Part shown: piece by piece, positions 34,221 through 43,204 of the stretch | How the letters are laid out: each line of letters begins with the position of its first letter | Position numbering within the stretch: position 1 is the stretch's first letter | Assembly: GCA_023387815.1 (NCBI GenBank) | Contig: JAEWHK010000039.1 | Coordinates: forward strand, 108,650 to 172,649 | DNA length: 64,000 bases | DNA from: Pseudomonadota bacterium | GTDB lineage: Bacteria > Pseudomonadota > Gammaproteobacteria > Burkholderiales > Burkholderiaceae_B | Reading direction: 5' to 3' | Notes under the pieces: model-generated | The model's input: only the letters and a program-made list of their open reading frames with translations | What the model was told of the DNA's origin: nothing | The model's database searches: none | Made by a program: the position numbers and the translations under genes

Positions 34221-34868
34221 TTACTGAGGCGTAGTGGTTGAACCCGTTTCCGATGTACCTTCAGGCTTGCTTTCTGTCGGCGTAGCAGCAGAAGAGTCAG
34301 TCTCTGGGGTTGTTGTTTCGGAAGGTGTGGAACCTGCACTGCTTTCTGTTGAACCTTCGGTGCTTTGACGCAAAGACTCGCTAGCCTCGGAGGCTTTCTC
34401 TTTGGCAGACTCGACGGCATCCTGTGCTGCCTCTTTGGCAGACTCAGCAGCCTCACTTGCAGACTTCATTGCAGCGTCAGCATTCTCACGCGCGGCCTCG
34501 CCAGCCTCGGATCCGGCCTCTTTCGCAGATTCGACAGCGTTGCTGGTTGCTTCCTTGGCAGAATCCATGGCGCTGCTGGCTGCGTCACTTGCCTTATCGG
34601 CTGCTTCTTTTGTTGCCTCTGCAGCATTCTCGCCTGCTTCCTTGGCAGCGTCAGAGGCGTTCTCAGCCGCGTCCTTTGCTTCCTCGGCTGCTTTGTCAGC
34701 CGCTTCTTTAGCCTGTTCTGATGCGCTCGGCTCAGTGGCAGGAGCAGCGGGCTCCGATGTGGCTGGTGCGCTGCTTGTGTCAGCGGTATCGGAACTATTA
34801 TCGCAGCCCGCAATAAACGCGGCGGCAGACAACATGGCAATCAGACTGAACTTGGATACATTCTTCAA
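34221..34868 (-). CDS. lipoprotein with Ala/Lys/Glu helical repeats, TTG start
   Basis: 215 residues. I place the start at the TTG at 34868: AGAGGTGAAGC precedes it, and the product then begins LKNVSKFSLIAMLSAAAFIAGC, a proper lipobox with Cys22. ATG-initiated frames upstream lack a signal at the N-terminus. Residues 50-170 are a long run of imperfect AKEAADKASDAA/AVESAKEAGSEA units, a low-complexity alpha-helical or coiled-coil region like LEA or apolipoprotein repeats. A Ser/Thr/Glu-rich tail follows. Likely an extended periplasmic rod anchored in a membrane. Function unknown. Confidence 0.7.
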   Translation of the reverse strand: MKNVSKFSLIAMLSAAAFIAGCDNSSDTADTSSAPATSEPAAPATEPSASEQAKEAADKAAEEAKDAAENASDAAKEAGENAAEATKEAADKASDAASSAMDSAKEATSNAVESAKEAGSEAGEAARENADAAMKSASEAAESAKEAAQDAVESAKEKASEASESLRQSTEGSTESSAGSTPSETTTPETDSSAATPTESKPEGTSETGSTTTPQ

Positions 34869-35163
34869 AGCTTCACCTCTTAAGTCATGTGTTTGAACGG
34901 GTTCTTTGATTCTACTGTAATTTGTTACGCAGTTCACCTGAATGTTATCTGAATCCGAATCTAAAAATTCCTTTCTGTTACAGATTGACGAATGCCTGCT
35001 GCCCATGCACTAAGTCGAAGAATTCGGGCACATCCGGGGTTCACGTCATGCCAGAGCCGGGCACCAGGCTTCTTAACGCACCAACATGAGGCGTTTCGTG
35101 TGCACGAATGCGCGCTCCTGCTTCATTAGCGCGCGTCGGCAGCATCCTGGCACGGAAAAAAGC

Positions 35164-35179
35164 TGGCATAACTATTGCT
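35164..35179 (+). promoter_or_regulatory. sigma-54 promoter of glnK-amtB
   Basis: TGGCATA-N4-TTGCT matches the -24/-12 consensus (TGGCACG-N4-TTGCW) with two changes. Expected start near 35191, about 47 bases before glnK. The 370-base gap upstream has GCACCA-containing stretches (for example near 35069 and 35080) that could be NtrC half-sites, but no full palindrome is obvious. Confidence 0.8.
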
Positions 35180-35237
35180 TAGACAAGGCCATGGACAACC
35201 GGTCCTGAAAGACACAAGTCATTTATGGGAGAACATT

Positions 35238-35576
35238 GTGAAGCTGATTACCGCCATCATCAAACCATTCAAGCTGGATGAAGTTCGAGCCGGCCTGGCC
35301 GAAATTGGCATTCAGGGCCTGACCATTACCGAAGTCAAAGGCTTTGGACGGCAAAAAGGCCATACCGAGCTCTATCGCGGGGCCGAGTACGTGGTGGATT
35401 TCCTGCCAAAGATCAAACTTGAAACGGCCGTTGCCGACGAGCAGGTTGAGCAGGCCATCGAAACGATCTGCCAGTCCGGCAGCACCGGCAAGATCGGAGA
35501 CGGCAAGATTTTCGTCAGTGATCTTGAACACGTCATTCGTATTCGTACCGGCGAGACCGGTAACGCGGCGCTCTAA
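35238..35576 (+). CDS. glnK: nitrogen regulatory protein P-II
   Basis: 112 residues, the exact PII length, when started at the GTG at 35238 (GGGAGA upstream): VKLITAIIKPFKLDEVRAGLAEIGIQGLTITEVKGFGRQKGHTELYRGAEYVVDFLPK. The T-loop has the uridylylation Tyr (TELYRGAEY, Tyr51). PII senses 2-oxoglutarate and ATP/ADP and plugs AmtB when ammonium is plentiful. Called glnK because of the adjacent amtB and sigma-54 promoter. Confidence 0.95.
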   Translation: MKLITAIIKPFKLDEVRAGLAEIGIQGLTITEVKGFGRQKGHTELYRGAEYVVDFLPKIKLETAVADEQVEQAIETICQSGSTGKIGDGKIFVSDLEHVIRIRTGETGNAAL

Positions 35577-35617
35577 GTCCGTCGCTCCCAATTACCTATC
35601 AAAAAAGGAAACTGAAA

Positions 35618-36844
35618 ATGCAAAGCGCCGATTTAGTCTGGGTAAGCGTGTCGACCATACTGGTTCTGTTTATGGTCGTCCCTGGTCTTGCCATGTTTTA
35701 CGGTGGGCTGGTTCGCAGCAAGAACATTCTCTCGCTGATGAGTCAGGTACTGGTGACATTCGCTCTCATTACCATTTTGTGGTTTGTCTATGGCTACTCG
35801 CTGGCCTTTTCCGACGGTAACGTCTTCTTCGGCGATCTGTCTAAGGCCTTCCTGTCTGGGGTGCTGGATCTGCCAGCCGACACCTACGCCCTGTCCGGTA
35901 CCATACCCGAACTGACGTTCGTTGCCTTCCAGGCGACTTTTGCCGGCATTACCTGCGCGCTGATCGTAGGCGGTTTTGCCGAACGCATCAAATTTTCTGC
36001 AGTGCTGGTATTCATGGCCTTGTGGTTCACTTTTTCATACGTACCCATTGCACACATGATCTGGGCAGAAAAAGGCCTGCTTTTTGGTGCTGCGCTGGAT
36101 TTTGCCGGCGGTACGGTTGTTCACATCAATGCCGGTGTGGCCGCACTTGTGGCAGCCTATGTCGTCGGGCCTCGTATTGGGTATGGTAAAGAAGCCATGC
36201 AACCGCATAACCTGCCCATGACCATGATTGGTGCTGCCATGTTGTGGGTGGGCTGGTTTGGTTTCAATGGCGGCTCTTCCCTTGGCGCCAACAACCAGGC
36301 TGCGCTGGCCGTATTCAATACCTTGCTTGCCACTGCTGCTGCGATCGTGATCTGGGTGCTTGCAGAATGGAAATTCAAAGGACAACCTTCCCTGCTTGGT
36401 GGTGCATCAGGCGCAGTAGCCGGTCTCGTCGGTATTACACCAGCAGCAGGTCTTGTCGGGCCTGGGGGCGCATTGCTGATTGGTATCGTTACCAGCCTGT
36501 TCTGCGTGTGGGGTGTCAATGGTCTGAAGCGTCTGCTCAAGGCCGATGATTCACTGGATGTGTTCGGCGTGCACGGTGTTGGCGGTATCGTAGGTGGCAT
36601 ACTTACCGGTATTCTGAACGCCAAAGCCATGGGCGGCCCCGGACTGGATTCAGCCGGCATGATCCCGGGTCAGCTCTTTCACCAGATCGAGGGTATTGTC
36701 ATCGCCATTATCTGGAGTGCCATCGTCAGCTTCATTGCTCTCAAGATTGCCGGCCTTGTGACTGGCGGACTGCGAGTGGATAAAGACGAAGAGCGTCAGG
36801 GTCTGGATATCAGCTCCCACGGCGAGCAGGCTTACCACAACTGA
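35618..36844 (+). CDS. amtB: ammonium transporter
   Basis: 408 residues, eleven membrane helices of the Amt/Mep/Rh family. MVVPGLAMFYGGLVRSKNILSLMSQ, the pore His pair regions (GGTVVHINAGVAALVAA and FGVHGVGGIVGGILTG), and WFGFNGGSSLGAN. There is no N-terminal signal peptide, unlike E. coli AmtB. It is 41 bases after glnK in the same transcript and ends with a strong terminator. Confidence 0.97.
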   Translation: MQSADLVWVSVSTILVLFMVVPGLAMFYGGLVRSKNILSLMSQVLVTFALITILWFVYGYSLAFSDGNVFFGDLSKAFLSGVLDLPADTYALSGTIPELTFVAFQATFAGITCALIVGGFAERIKFSAVLVFMALWFTFSYVPIAHMIWAEKGLLFGAALDFAGGTVVHINAGVAALVAAYVVGPRIGYGKEAMQPHNLPMTMIGAAMLWVGWFGFNGGSSLGANNQAALAVFNTLLATAAAIVIWVLAEWKFKGQPSLLGGASGAVAGLVGITPAAGLVGPGGALLIGIVTSLFCVWGVNGLKRLLKADDSLDVFGVHGVGGIVGGILTGILNAKAMGGPGLDSAGMIPGQLFHQIEGIVIAIIWSAIVSFIALKIAGLVTGGLRVDKDEERQGLDISSHGEQAYHN

Positions 36845-36898
36845 GCACATGGCGGCAGAAGGCGCTATCGCTGGCCTTCTGCCTGTTTCGCAATAGAT

Positions 36899-36926
36899 AA
36901 AGGACACGATTTGTGTCCTTTTTTTT
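36899..36926 (+). terminator. terminator of glnK-amtB
   Basis: AAAGGACAC-GATTT-GTGTCCTTT followed by more Ts; perfect 9-base arms. It may also stop transcripts arriving from ptsI on the other strand. Confidence 0.9.
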
Positions 36927-37040
36927 CGATATCAGGAATTGAAATGCTGCGATTCCAGTATCACAAAACGTGGCGCGACCCAACGCAACCTGCTTTTTCT
37001 GAACGTTAATTCACGACCTTATCAATCCGGTGGCGTCTGA

Positions 37041-38798
37041 TCAAATACCCAGACTATTGAGATCGATGGATTCGGCGCGATTGAGTGCCGTCGCAATCTT
37101 CGTGCGCAAGGCATTGGTATGTGAGGTTCGCACGAGCTTTTTGACGTCCAGCAACTGCTGCGGGTGCATGGAGAATTCATTCAGACCCAGACCCAGCAGC
37201 AGCTTGGTATAACGGGCATCGCCGGCCATCTCACCACAAATGGCAACGCTCTTGCCGACACGCTCACCGGCCTGTATGGTCTGGGAAATCAGTCTGAGTA
37301 CGGCCGGATGCAAGGGGTCGTACAGATCCGAAACCTCATTGTCTACCCTGTCGATCGCCAGGGTGTACTGAATCAGATCGTTGGTGCCAATCGAGACGAA
37401 GTCCAGCACATTCAAAAACGGCTCAATGGCAATGGCAATGGCCGGAATTTCTACCATCGCGCCCAGTTCGATATTGTCGCTATACTCCTGGCCCGCCGCA
37501 TCCAGCTCTTTTTTTGCGGACTCAATCGCTTCCCTGACAGCCAGAACCTCGTGCATGTGCGATAGCATCGGAATCAGAATGCGCAGGCGGCCGTAAACAG
37601 AAGCGCGCAGCAAGGCACGCAACTGTGTGGCAAACAGATCGGGGCGCGACAAACAATAGCGCACGGCCCGCAGACCCAGCGCCGGGTTGACAGCAACCGT
37701 CGCCTCTCCATCCAGTGTTTTGTCTGACCCCAGATCAAGCGTGCGAATGGTTACCGGTTTGTCCGGCATGGCGCGCAAAACATGCGCGTAAGCCTCAAAC
37801 TGCTCCTCTTCGGTAGGCAGAATCTGCCGACCCATAAAAAGGAATTCGCTACGGAACAGCCCGATGCCATCAGCACCCATCTCAAGTGCCTGTGATACCT
37901 CGTGAGGCAGTTCGATATTGGCTTCCAGACGAATTCGCTTGCCATCCAGTGTGATGGCGGGTTCGTCCTTGGAAAGAATCAGTGCCGCCCGCTCCTGAAT
38001 AAAGGCTTCCTGCTTTTGCTGGTAGAAAGTCAGGATTTCGGGCGTGGGGTTGACGTATACCAGTCCCTTCTCGCCATCCACGATAAGCATATCGCGATCG
38101 TGAACCAGCGCACGCACATTGCCCAGTCCCACGACGGCCGGTACGTTCATGCTCCTGGCGACAATAGCAGTATGCGAGGTGGGTCCGCCCAGGTCGGTCA
38201 CGAACGCGGCAAAGCGACCGCCACGCAGTTTCAGCATATCACCTGGAGAAATATCATGAGCGACCACGATCAGCGAATTCACGTCCATATCGCTGGACAT
38301 ATCAGGCAGCATTAATTCGCCTGAACCGGCCAGAATCTGAATGACGCGCTCAATCACCTGATGAATATCGGCAACACGTTCACGAATGTATTCATCATCC
38401 ATGACGGCAAACTGTTCGGCAAGGATCTGTCCCTGCGTGCTCAGCGCCCACTCCGCGTTGTACTGCCGGCTGGCGATCAGCTCTTTTGTTTGCGCGGCCA
38501 GTTCAGGGTCGGCAACCAGCAGGCTGTGCACAGTGAGCAGTGGCACCAGCTCCTTCGGTACATCGGAAGGCAGGGTCTCAATGGTATGCTGCAGCATGTC
38601 ATGGACAATTTGCAGAGCATGGTCCAGACGGGCGCACTCTGCGGGTACGTCTTCTGCAGAAATACGGTAGTGATTGACCTCAAGGGTGGCAGCTCCCATG
38701 ACGACGGCACGACCAATGGCAAATCCACGAACGACACCTTTGCCCTGCAAGGTAAATACAGAATGTTTAGCGGCTGAGGTGTGTCGGTCGTTTGTCAT
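37041..38798 (-). CDS. ptsI: phosphoenolpyruvate-protein phosphotransferase, enzyme I
   Basis: 585 residues from the ATG at 38798. Phospho-His site LGGPTSHTAIVARSMNVPAVVG, PEP-binding GIGLFRSEFLFM, FVSIGTNDLIQYTLAIDR and the C-terminal AICGEMAGD are all present. It transfers phosphate from PEP to HPr. With HPr and one EIIA but no EIIB or EIIC in the cluster, this is the regulatory PTS typical of betaproteobacteria. An in-frame ATG at 38843 is an alternative start. Confidence 0.96.
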   Translation of the reverse strand: MTNDRHTSAAKHSVFTLQGKGVVRGFAIGRAVVMGAATLEVNHYRISAEDVPAECARLDHALQIVHDMLQHTIETLPSDVPKELVPLLTVHSLLVADPELAAQTKELIASRQYNAEWALSTQGQILAEQFAVMDDEYIRERVADIHQVIERVIQILAGSGELMLPDMSSDMDVNSLIVVAHDISPGDMLKLRGGRFAAFVTDLGGPTSHTAIVARSMNVPAVVGLGNVRALVHDRDMLIVDGEKGLVYVNPTPEILTFYQQKQEAFIQERAALILSKDEPAITLDGKRIRLEANIELPHEVSQALEMGADGIGLFRSEFLFMGRQILPTEEEQFEAYAHVLRAMPDKPVTIRTLDLGSDKTLDGEATVAVNPALGLRAVRYCLSRPDLFATQLRALLRASVYGRLRILIPMLSHMHEVLAVREAIESAKKELDAAGQEYSDNIELGAMVEIPAIAIAIEPFLNVLDFVSIGTNDLIQYTLAIDRVDNEVSDLYDPLHPAVLRLISQTIQAGERVGKSVAICGEMAGDARYTKLLLGLGLNEFSMHPQQLLDVKKLVRTSHTNALRTKIATALNRAESIDLNSLGI

Positions 38799-38885
38799 CG
38801 TGCTATTGTCTCTTCCCCTACGCGTGCAGTCGCGTATATTCATTTGTATTACAAGTGTTGCCCTTTATAAGGCAGGCTGCCCTTG

Positions 38886-39155
38886 TTATTCCGCTTCGCC
38901 GAATTTGTTCTCGAACAGGGCCTGGATCTGAGCCAGGGCTTCATCGGCATCGTCGCCTTCTGCTTCAAGATGAACGGTAATTCCCTTACCCGCGGCCAGC
39001 ATCATCACACCCATGATACTTTTCGCGTTGACGCGCTGGGATGCGCGCGTAATAAAGATTTCGCTTTTATATTTGCTCGCCAGCTGTGTCAGCTTGGCGG
39101 CGGCACGGGCATGCAACCCGAGTTTATTGCTTATTACGATATCAACTGAAGCCAT
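38886..39155 (-). CDS. ptsH: phosphocarrier protein HPr
   Basis: 89 residues. ASVDIVISNKLGLHARAAAKLTQLASKYKSEIF carries the phospho-His15 site (LGLHARAA). ASQRVNAKSIMGVMMLAAGKG contains the Ser46 region, with the KSIMG pattern that HPr kinase recognises. Placed between EIIA (25 bases upstream) and enzyme I. Confidence 0.97.
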   Translation of the reverse strand: MASVDIVISNKLGLHARAAAKLTQLASKYKSEIFITRASQRVNAKSIMGVMMLAAGKGITVHLEAEGDDADEALAQIQALFENKFGEAE

Positions 39156-39180
39156 ATGTACGCGTTCGGATATAAATAGG

Positions 39181-39594
39181 TTAGTCGTTAGGAGCCAGAT
39201 CGACACATTTCATGCCTTTCTTGCCCCCCTCAAAAATGGACTGGCACAACTGGTCCAGCGGCTGTTCTCGATAGCGTACTGCATTGAGCAACATACAGGC
39301 GTTGGTGCCGGAAAGAATATGAGCCTTAACGCCCGCACTCTGCAACTCCCGGACAACCCGCGCACCGATATTAGCGGGCGTTGCCCCGCCCAGATCGGAC
39401 AGGATCAGGACCTGTCTGTCTGTCCCAAGCATGGATTTAAGCTGAGTTGTCAGTTCTTCAGCCTTGGTCTCCGGATCCACATCGGGTTCGATATCGAAAA
39501 AGGCGTAGTTGTCGATTTCGCCCAGAACATGCTGAGCACAATCAGACAAGGCCGAAGCCAGTGGCGTATGCGCTATAAGAGCGAGGGTGGTCAT
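39181..39594 (-). CDS. PTS EIIA component, mannose family
   Basis: 137 residues from the ATG at 39594. MTTLALIAHTPLASALSDCA gives the active His (His9); LILSDLGGATPANIGARVV and LSGTNACMLLNAVRYREQPLDQL are typical of EIIA-Man. No EIIB, C or D partner is seen, so it likely has a regulatory role as in other Alcaligenaceae. 10 bases after gshB. Confidence 0.93.
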   Translation of the reverse strand: MTTLALIAHTPLASALSDCAQHVLGEIDNYAFFDIEPDVDPETKAEELTTQLKSMLGTDRQVLILSDLGGATPANIGARVVRELQSAGVKAHILSGTNACMLLNAVRYREQPLDQLCQSIFEGGKKGMKCVDLAPND

Positions 39595-39604
39595 TTTCTT
39601 ACCT

Positions 39605-40564
39605 TCAAACGGCTGCGGCTTTTTCAAGTGCAGCGGCAAAATGGTCAGCGACGTCGAAGTCGGTTTGCTCCGTGATTTCAACAAAGCAGGTAGGACTTGT
39701 GACATTGATCTCGGTCACGTACTTACCAATGACGTCCAGTCCCACCAAAAGCAGTCCGCGTTCGCGCAAAATGGGCCCGATGCGGTTGGCAATGGCAAGG
39801 TCGCTGTCGGACAATTTGCGGGCAACACCCCGACCGCCGGCTGCCAGGTTGCCACGCGTCTCTCCTGCAAGGGGAATTCGCGCCAGCGCGTAAGGGACAG
39901 GTACGCCATCAATCAGCAGAATACGTTTGTCGCCCTCTACGATTTCGGGAATATATTTCTGGGCCATGATGGTCTGCGTCTGATCAACCGTCAGTGTTTC
40001 CAGAATGGCGTTGACGTTGGGATCCGATTTCGTAATCCTGAAAATACCCGTACCACCCATGCCATCCAGCGGTTTGACGATAATGTCACCGTGCTCTGCA
40101 TGGAAGGCTTTGAGGCGCGACATGGTACGCGTGATCAGCGTAGGCGCTGTAAACTCCGAAAATTCGGTAATGGCCAGTTTTTCGGGGTGATTGCGTATTG
40201 CCCTGCCTGAATTGAATACCTTTGCACCCTGCTGCTCAGCGGCTTCCAGCAGATGAGTTGAATACAAATACTCCATGTCAAACGGGGGATCCTTGCGCAT
40301 CACTACCGCGTCAAACGTGTTCATTTCGGTGTCTACCGGCTCTCCGGAATCTGTCCACCAATCGTGGGCATGCAAATCTGCCTCCGGATCCAGCCGGATT
40401 TTCTGCGCATGTACCTTTACCCGACCCAGATCGACATACAGATCGGATTGCAGCGCAACGCTGATGTCGTGGCCACGCTTCTGCAGCGCGCGCATCATGG
40501 CAACCGAGCTGTCCTTGTATGCCTTCAGCAAAGGCAGTGGATCTATGATAAATAGTACATGCAT
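39605..40564 (-). CDS. gshB: glutathione synthetase
   Basis: 319 residues from the ATG at 40564 (a GTG 15 bases upstream is possible). ATP-grasp enzyme joining gamma-glutamylcysteine and glycine: FDAVVMRKDPPFDMEYLYSTHLLE, IVKPLDGMGGTGIFRI, LARIPLAGETRGNLAAGGRGVAR and GLDVIGKYVTEINVTSPTC match E. coli GshB. gshA is not in the window. Lies 46 bases downstream of infC on the same strand, with no terminator between. Confidence 0.97.
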   Translation of the reverse strand: MHVLFIIDPLPLLKAYKDSSVAMMRALQKRGHDISVALQSDLYVDLGRVKVHAQKIRLDPEADLHAHDWWTDSGEPVDTEMNTFDAVVMRKDPPFDMEYLYSTHLLEAAEQQGAKVFNSGRAIRNHPEKLAITEFSEFTAPTLITRTMSRLKAFHAEHGDIIVKPLDGMGGTGIFRITKSDPNVNAILETLTVDQTQTIMAQKYIPEIVEGDKRILLIDGVPVPYALARIPLAGETRGNLAAGGRGVARKLSDSDLAIANRIGPILRERGLLLVGLDVIGKYVTEINVTSPTCFVEITEQTDFDVADHFAAALEKAAAV

Positions 40565-40610
40565 CTTCTTACATCCCACATGAACAACGGCGCCGCGATG
40601 CGACCCGTGA

Positions 40611-41162
40611 TTACTTGTTGTCTGCCTTGCCGCCAGCGGCAGCAGCTTTACGTTTTGGTGCCAGAACCATTACCATCTGACGACCTTCGAGCTTGGGCAT
40701 GGCTTCAACCTGTACCAATTCGCCCATATCGTCACGAACCCGTTCCAGTACGCGCATGCCAAGTTCCTGATGAGCCATTTCACGGCCACGGAAACGAAGT
40801 GTGACTTTGGCCTTGTCGCCGTCTTCAATGAAACGACGCAGGTTGCGCAGTTTGACCTGGTAATCGCCTTCATCGGTTGCCGGGCGGAATTTGACTTCCT
40901 TGACCTGGACAATTTTCTGTTTGGCTTTGGCTTCCTGTTGGCGCTTCTGCTCCTGATACTTGAACTTGCCGTAATCCATGATTCGGCAGACAGGGGGTTC
41001 TGCGTTGGGAGCAATTTCTACTAAATCCACGCCTTCCTGCTCTGCCTGACGCAGGGCTTCGGCTGTTTTGACAATACCCAGTTGCTCGCCATCAACGCCG
41101 ATAAGCCGGACTTCCGGTATGCGAATTTCAGCGTTGATACGATTGGTTTTTTCGGTTGCGAT
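40611..41162 (-). CDS. infC: translation initiation factor IF-3, ATC start codon
   Basis: 183 residues when started at the ATC at 41162, which has AGGAG 8 bases upstream and gives the standard IF-3 N-terminus ATEKTNRINAEIRIPEVRLIGVDGEQLGIVKTAEALRQAEQEGVDLVEIAPNAEPPVCRIMDYGKFKYQEQK. No ATG or GTG allows a full-length protein. A non-AUG start (AUU in E. coli) lets IF-3 repress its own translation. The C-terminal domain (VKLRNLRRFIEDGDKAKVTLRFRGREMAHQELG) is complete. 25 bases after thrS. Confidence 0.96.
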   Translation of the reverse strand: MATEKTNRINAEIRIPEVRLIGVDGEQLGIVKTAEALRQAEQEGVDLVEIAPNAEPPVCRIMDYGKFKYQEQKRQQEAKAKQKIVQVKEVKFRPATDEGDYQVKLRNLRRFIEDGDKAKVTLRFRGREMAHQELGMRVLERVRDDMGELVQVEAMPKLEGRQMVMVLAPKRKAAAAGGKADNK

Positions 41163-41187
41163 GTTAAGATCTCCTGAAATAAATGAA

Positions 41188-43122
41188 CTATGCCGTGACG
41201 TCGCGACGTGTTGACACGTCCTGAGTCAGGCGCTCTATAAATGCATTGACAGACATGGTCCCCAGATCCAGATTGCCGCGCGCGCGCACAGCGACTGCGC
41301 CGCTGTCACGCTCTTTCTCGCCAACAACGAGAATGTAGGGAACCTTCTGCATACTGTTCTCCCTGATTTTACGGGTGATTTTTTCACCGCGCAAATCTGC
41401 GGAAGCACGAAAACCGTGTTTTTTCAATTCTTTGACAACCTGTGTGGCGTACTCGGAAAAGGTTTCGGAAATGGTACAGACCACCACCTGTTCCGGCGCC
41501 AGCCATGGCGGCATGGCGCCGGCATGGTTTTCGATGAGCATGCCGATAAACCGCTCCAGTGACCCCAGAATGGCCCGGTGAAGCATCACAGGGGTTTTAC
41601 GCTGGTCATTGGCATCGACAAACTCCGCCCCAAGCCGCGCAGGCATTGAAAAGTCTACCTGTATAGTGCCGCACTGCCAGTGGCGACCAATCGCGTCCTT
41701 GAGCGTATATTCAATCTTGGGACCATAAAATGCCCCTTCTCCGGGAGAGATTTCAAACTCACAGCCGGAGCTGCGCAGGCTTTCCATGAGCGCATGCTCA
41801 GCCTTGTCCCAGACGGCATCGTCGCCGATGCGTTTTTCCGGCCGCGTAGCGACTTTGTACAGCACTTCGTCAAAGCCGAAATCCCGGTAGACTTTCTGCA
41901 AAAGTGTTGTGAATTCGGCACACTCTTTTAGCATCTGGTCTTCGGTACAGAAAATATGGCCATCGTCCTGGGTAAAACCGCGCACGCGCATCATACCGTG
42001 CAGCGACCCGGAAGGCTCGTTCCGGTGACATTGTCCGAATTCACCGTAACGGATGGGCAGCTCTCTGTATGAGTGCAGGCCGGCGTTGTAAATCTGAACA
42101 TGACCCGGGCAATTCATAGGTTTGAGCCCGTATACACGATTTTCGGACTCGGTCGTGAACATATTCTCTTTGTAGTTGTCCCAATGGCCGGTTTTCTTCC
42201 AGAGGCTCAGATCAAGAATCTGGGGTGCCTTGACTTCCTGATAGCCGTTTTCACGGTAGACATCACGCATATACTGTTCTACCTGCTGCCAGATCTGCCA
42301 GCCTTTGGGGTGCCAGAAGATCAGGCCAGGAGCTTCGTCCTGAAAGTGGAACAGGTCAAGTTCACGTCCCAGCTTGCGATGGTCGCGCTTTTCGGCCTCT
42401 TCAAGCATGGTCAGGTATCTGGCCTGCTCTTCTTTGGTGGCCCACGCAGTACCGTAAACGCGTTGCAGCATTTCGTTATTGCTGTCTCCGCGCCAGTATG
42501 CGCCGGCCACTTTCATGAGTTTGAAGACCTTGAGTTTTCCTGTAGAAGGCACGTGCGGGCCACGACAGAGATCGACAAAATCCCCTTCGCGATATAGGGA
42601 AATCTGCTGATCCTGAGGGATGGAAGCGATGATTTCTGCTTTATAGTCTTCGCCCTGCTCCCGGAAAAAAGCGACTGCATCGTCGCGAGACCATTCCTCG
42701 CGCACGACTTTCTCGTCTTTTTTGGCCAGTTCTGCCATCTTTTTCTCGATTGCTTCCAGATCTTCGGGAGTGAAGGGACGCTTGTACGAGAAATCGTAGT
42801 AAAACCCGTTATCGATGACCGGACCAATGGTTACCTGAGCATCGGGAAACAGGGATTTGACCGCGTAGGCCAGCAGGTGAGCGGTGGAATGGCGGATAAT
42901 ATCCAGGCCGTCTGCGTCTTTGGCTGTCACAATTGACAACTCGGCATCGCTGTCAATAACGAATGAAGTGTCGACCAGACGCGGCTCAGCGCCGTTGAAT
43001 GTTACTTTACCTGCCAGCGCCGCCTTGCCCAGGCTGGGCGCGATGGTAGTTGCGATTTCACCTACCTGTACAGGTTGGGAAAAATCACGCTTGGAACCAT
43101 CGGGTAAAGTAATTTGAAACAT
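41188..43122 (-). CDS. thrS: threonine-tRNA ligase
   Basis: 644 residues from the ATG at 43122. TGS domain (MFQITLPDGSKRDFSQPVQVGEIA), editing domain (IIRHSTAHLLAYAVKSLFPDAQ, DNGFYYDF), class II catalytic core with the zinc ligands in MNCPGHVQIY and motif 2 RYGEFGQCHRNEPSGSLHGMMRVRGFTQDDGHIF, motif 3 RAILGSLERFIGMLIE, and the anticodon-binding end. The leader contains a terminator hairpin ending 20 bases before the ATG and a possible short leader peptide. Confidence 0.98.
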   Translation of the reverse strand: MFQITLPDGSKRDFSQPVQVGEIATTIAPSLGKAALAGKVTFNGAEPRLVDTSFVIDSDAELSIVTAKDADGLDIIRHSTAHLLAYAVKSLFPDAQVTIGPVIDNGFYYDFSYKRPFTPEDLEAIEKKMAELAKKDEKVVREEWSRDDAVAFFREQGEDYKAEIIASIPQDQQISLYREGDFVDLCRGPHVPSTGKLKVFKLMKVAGAYWRGDSNNEMLQRVYGTAWATKEEQARYLTMLEEAEKRDHRKLGRELDLFHFQDEAPGLIFWHPKGWQIWQQVEQYMRDVYRENGYQEVKAPQILDLSLWKKTGHWDNYKENMFTTESENRVYGLKPMNCPGHVQIYNAGLHSYRELPIRYGEFGQCHRNEPSGSLHGMMRVRGFTQDDGHIFCTEDQMLKECAEFTTLLQKVYRDFGFDEVLYKVATRPEKRIGDDAVWDKAEHALMESLRSSGCEFEISPGEGAFYGPKIEYTLKDAIGRHWQCGTIQVDFSMPARLGAEFVDANDQRKTPVMLHRAILGSLERFIGMLIENHAGAMPPWLAPEQVVVCTISETFSEYATQVVKELKKHGFRASADLRGEKITRKIRENSMQKVPYILVVGEKERDSGAVAVRARGNLDLGTMSVNAFIERLTQDVSTRRDVTA

Positions 43123-43142
43123 GCTGTGGCCTTGAATTGAAT

Positions 43143-43170
43143 AAAAAAAACGCGACTTCACCAAGTCGCG
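43143..43170 (-). terminator. attenuator-like terminator in thrS leader
   Basis: On the minus strand CGCGACTTGGTGAAGTCGCG followed by eight Ts: perfect 8-base arms and a 4-base loop. It ends 20 bases before the thrS ATG. No minus-strand gene lies upstream for at least 400 bases except a possible 24-codon leader peptide, so it should act on the thrS transcript itself. Confidence 0.8.
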
Positions 43171-43204
43171 TCCGCTGTTCTTCTGAAAATAGCTGGGTTA
43201 AGAA

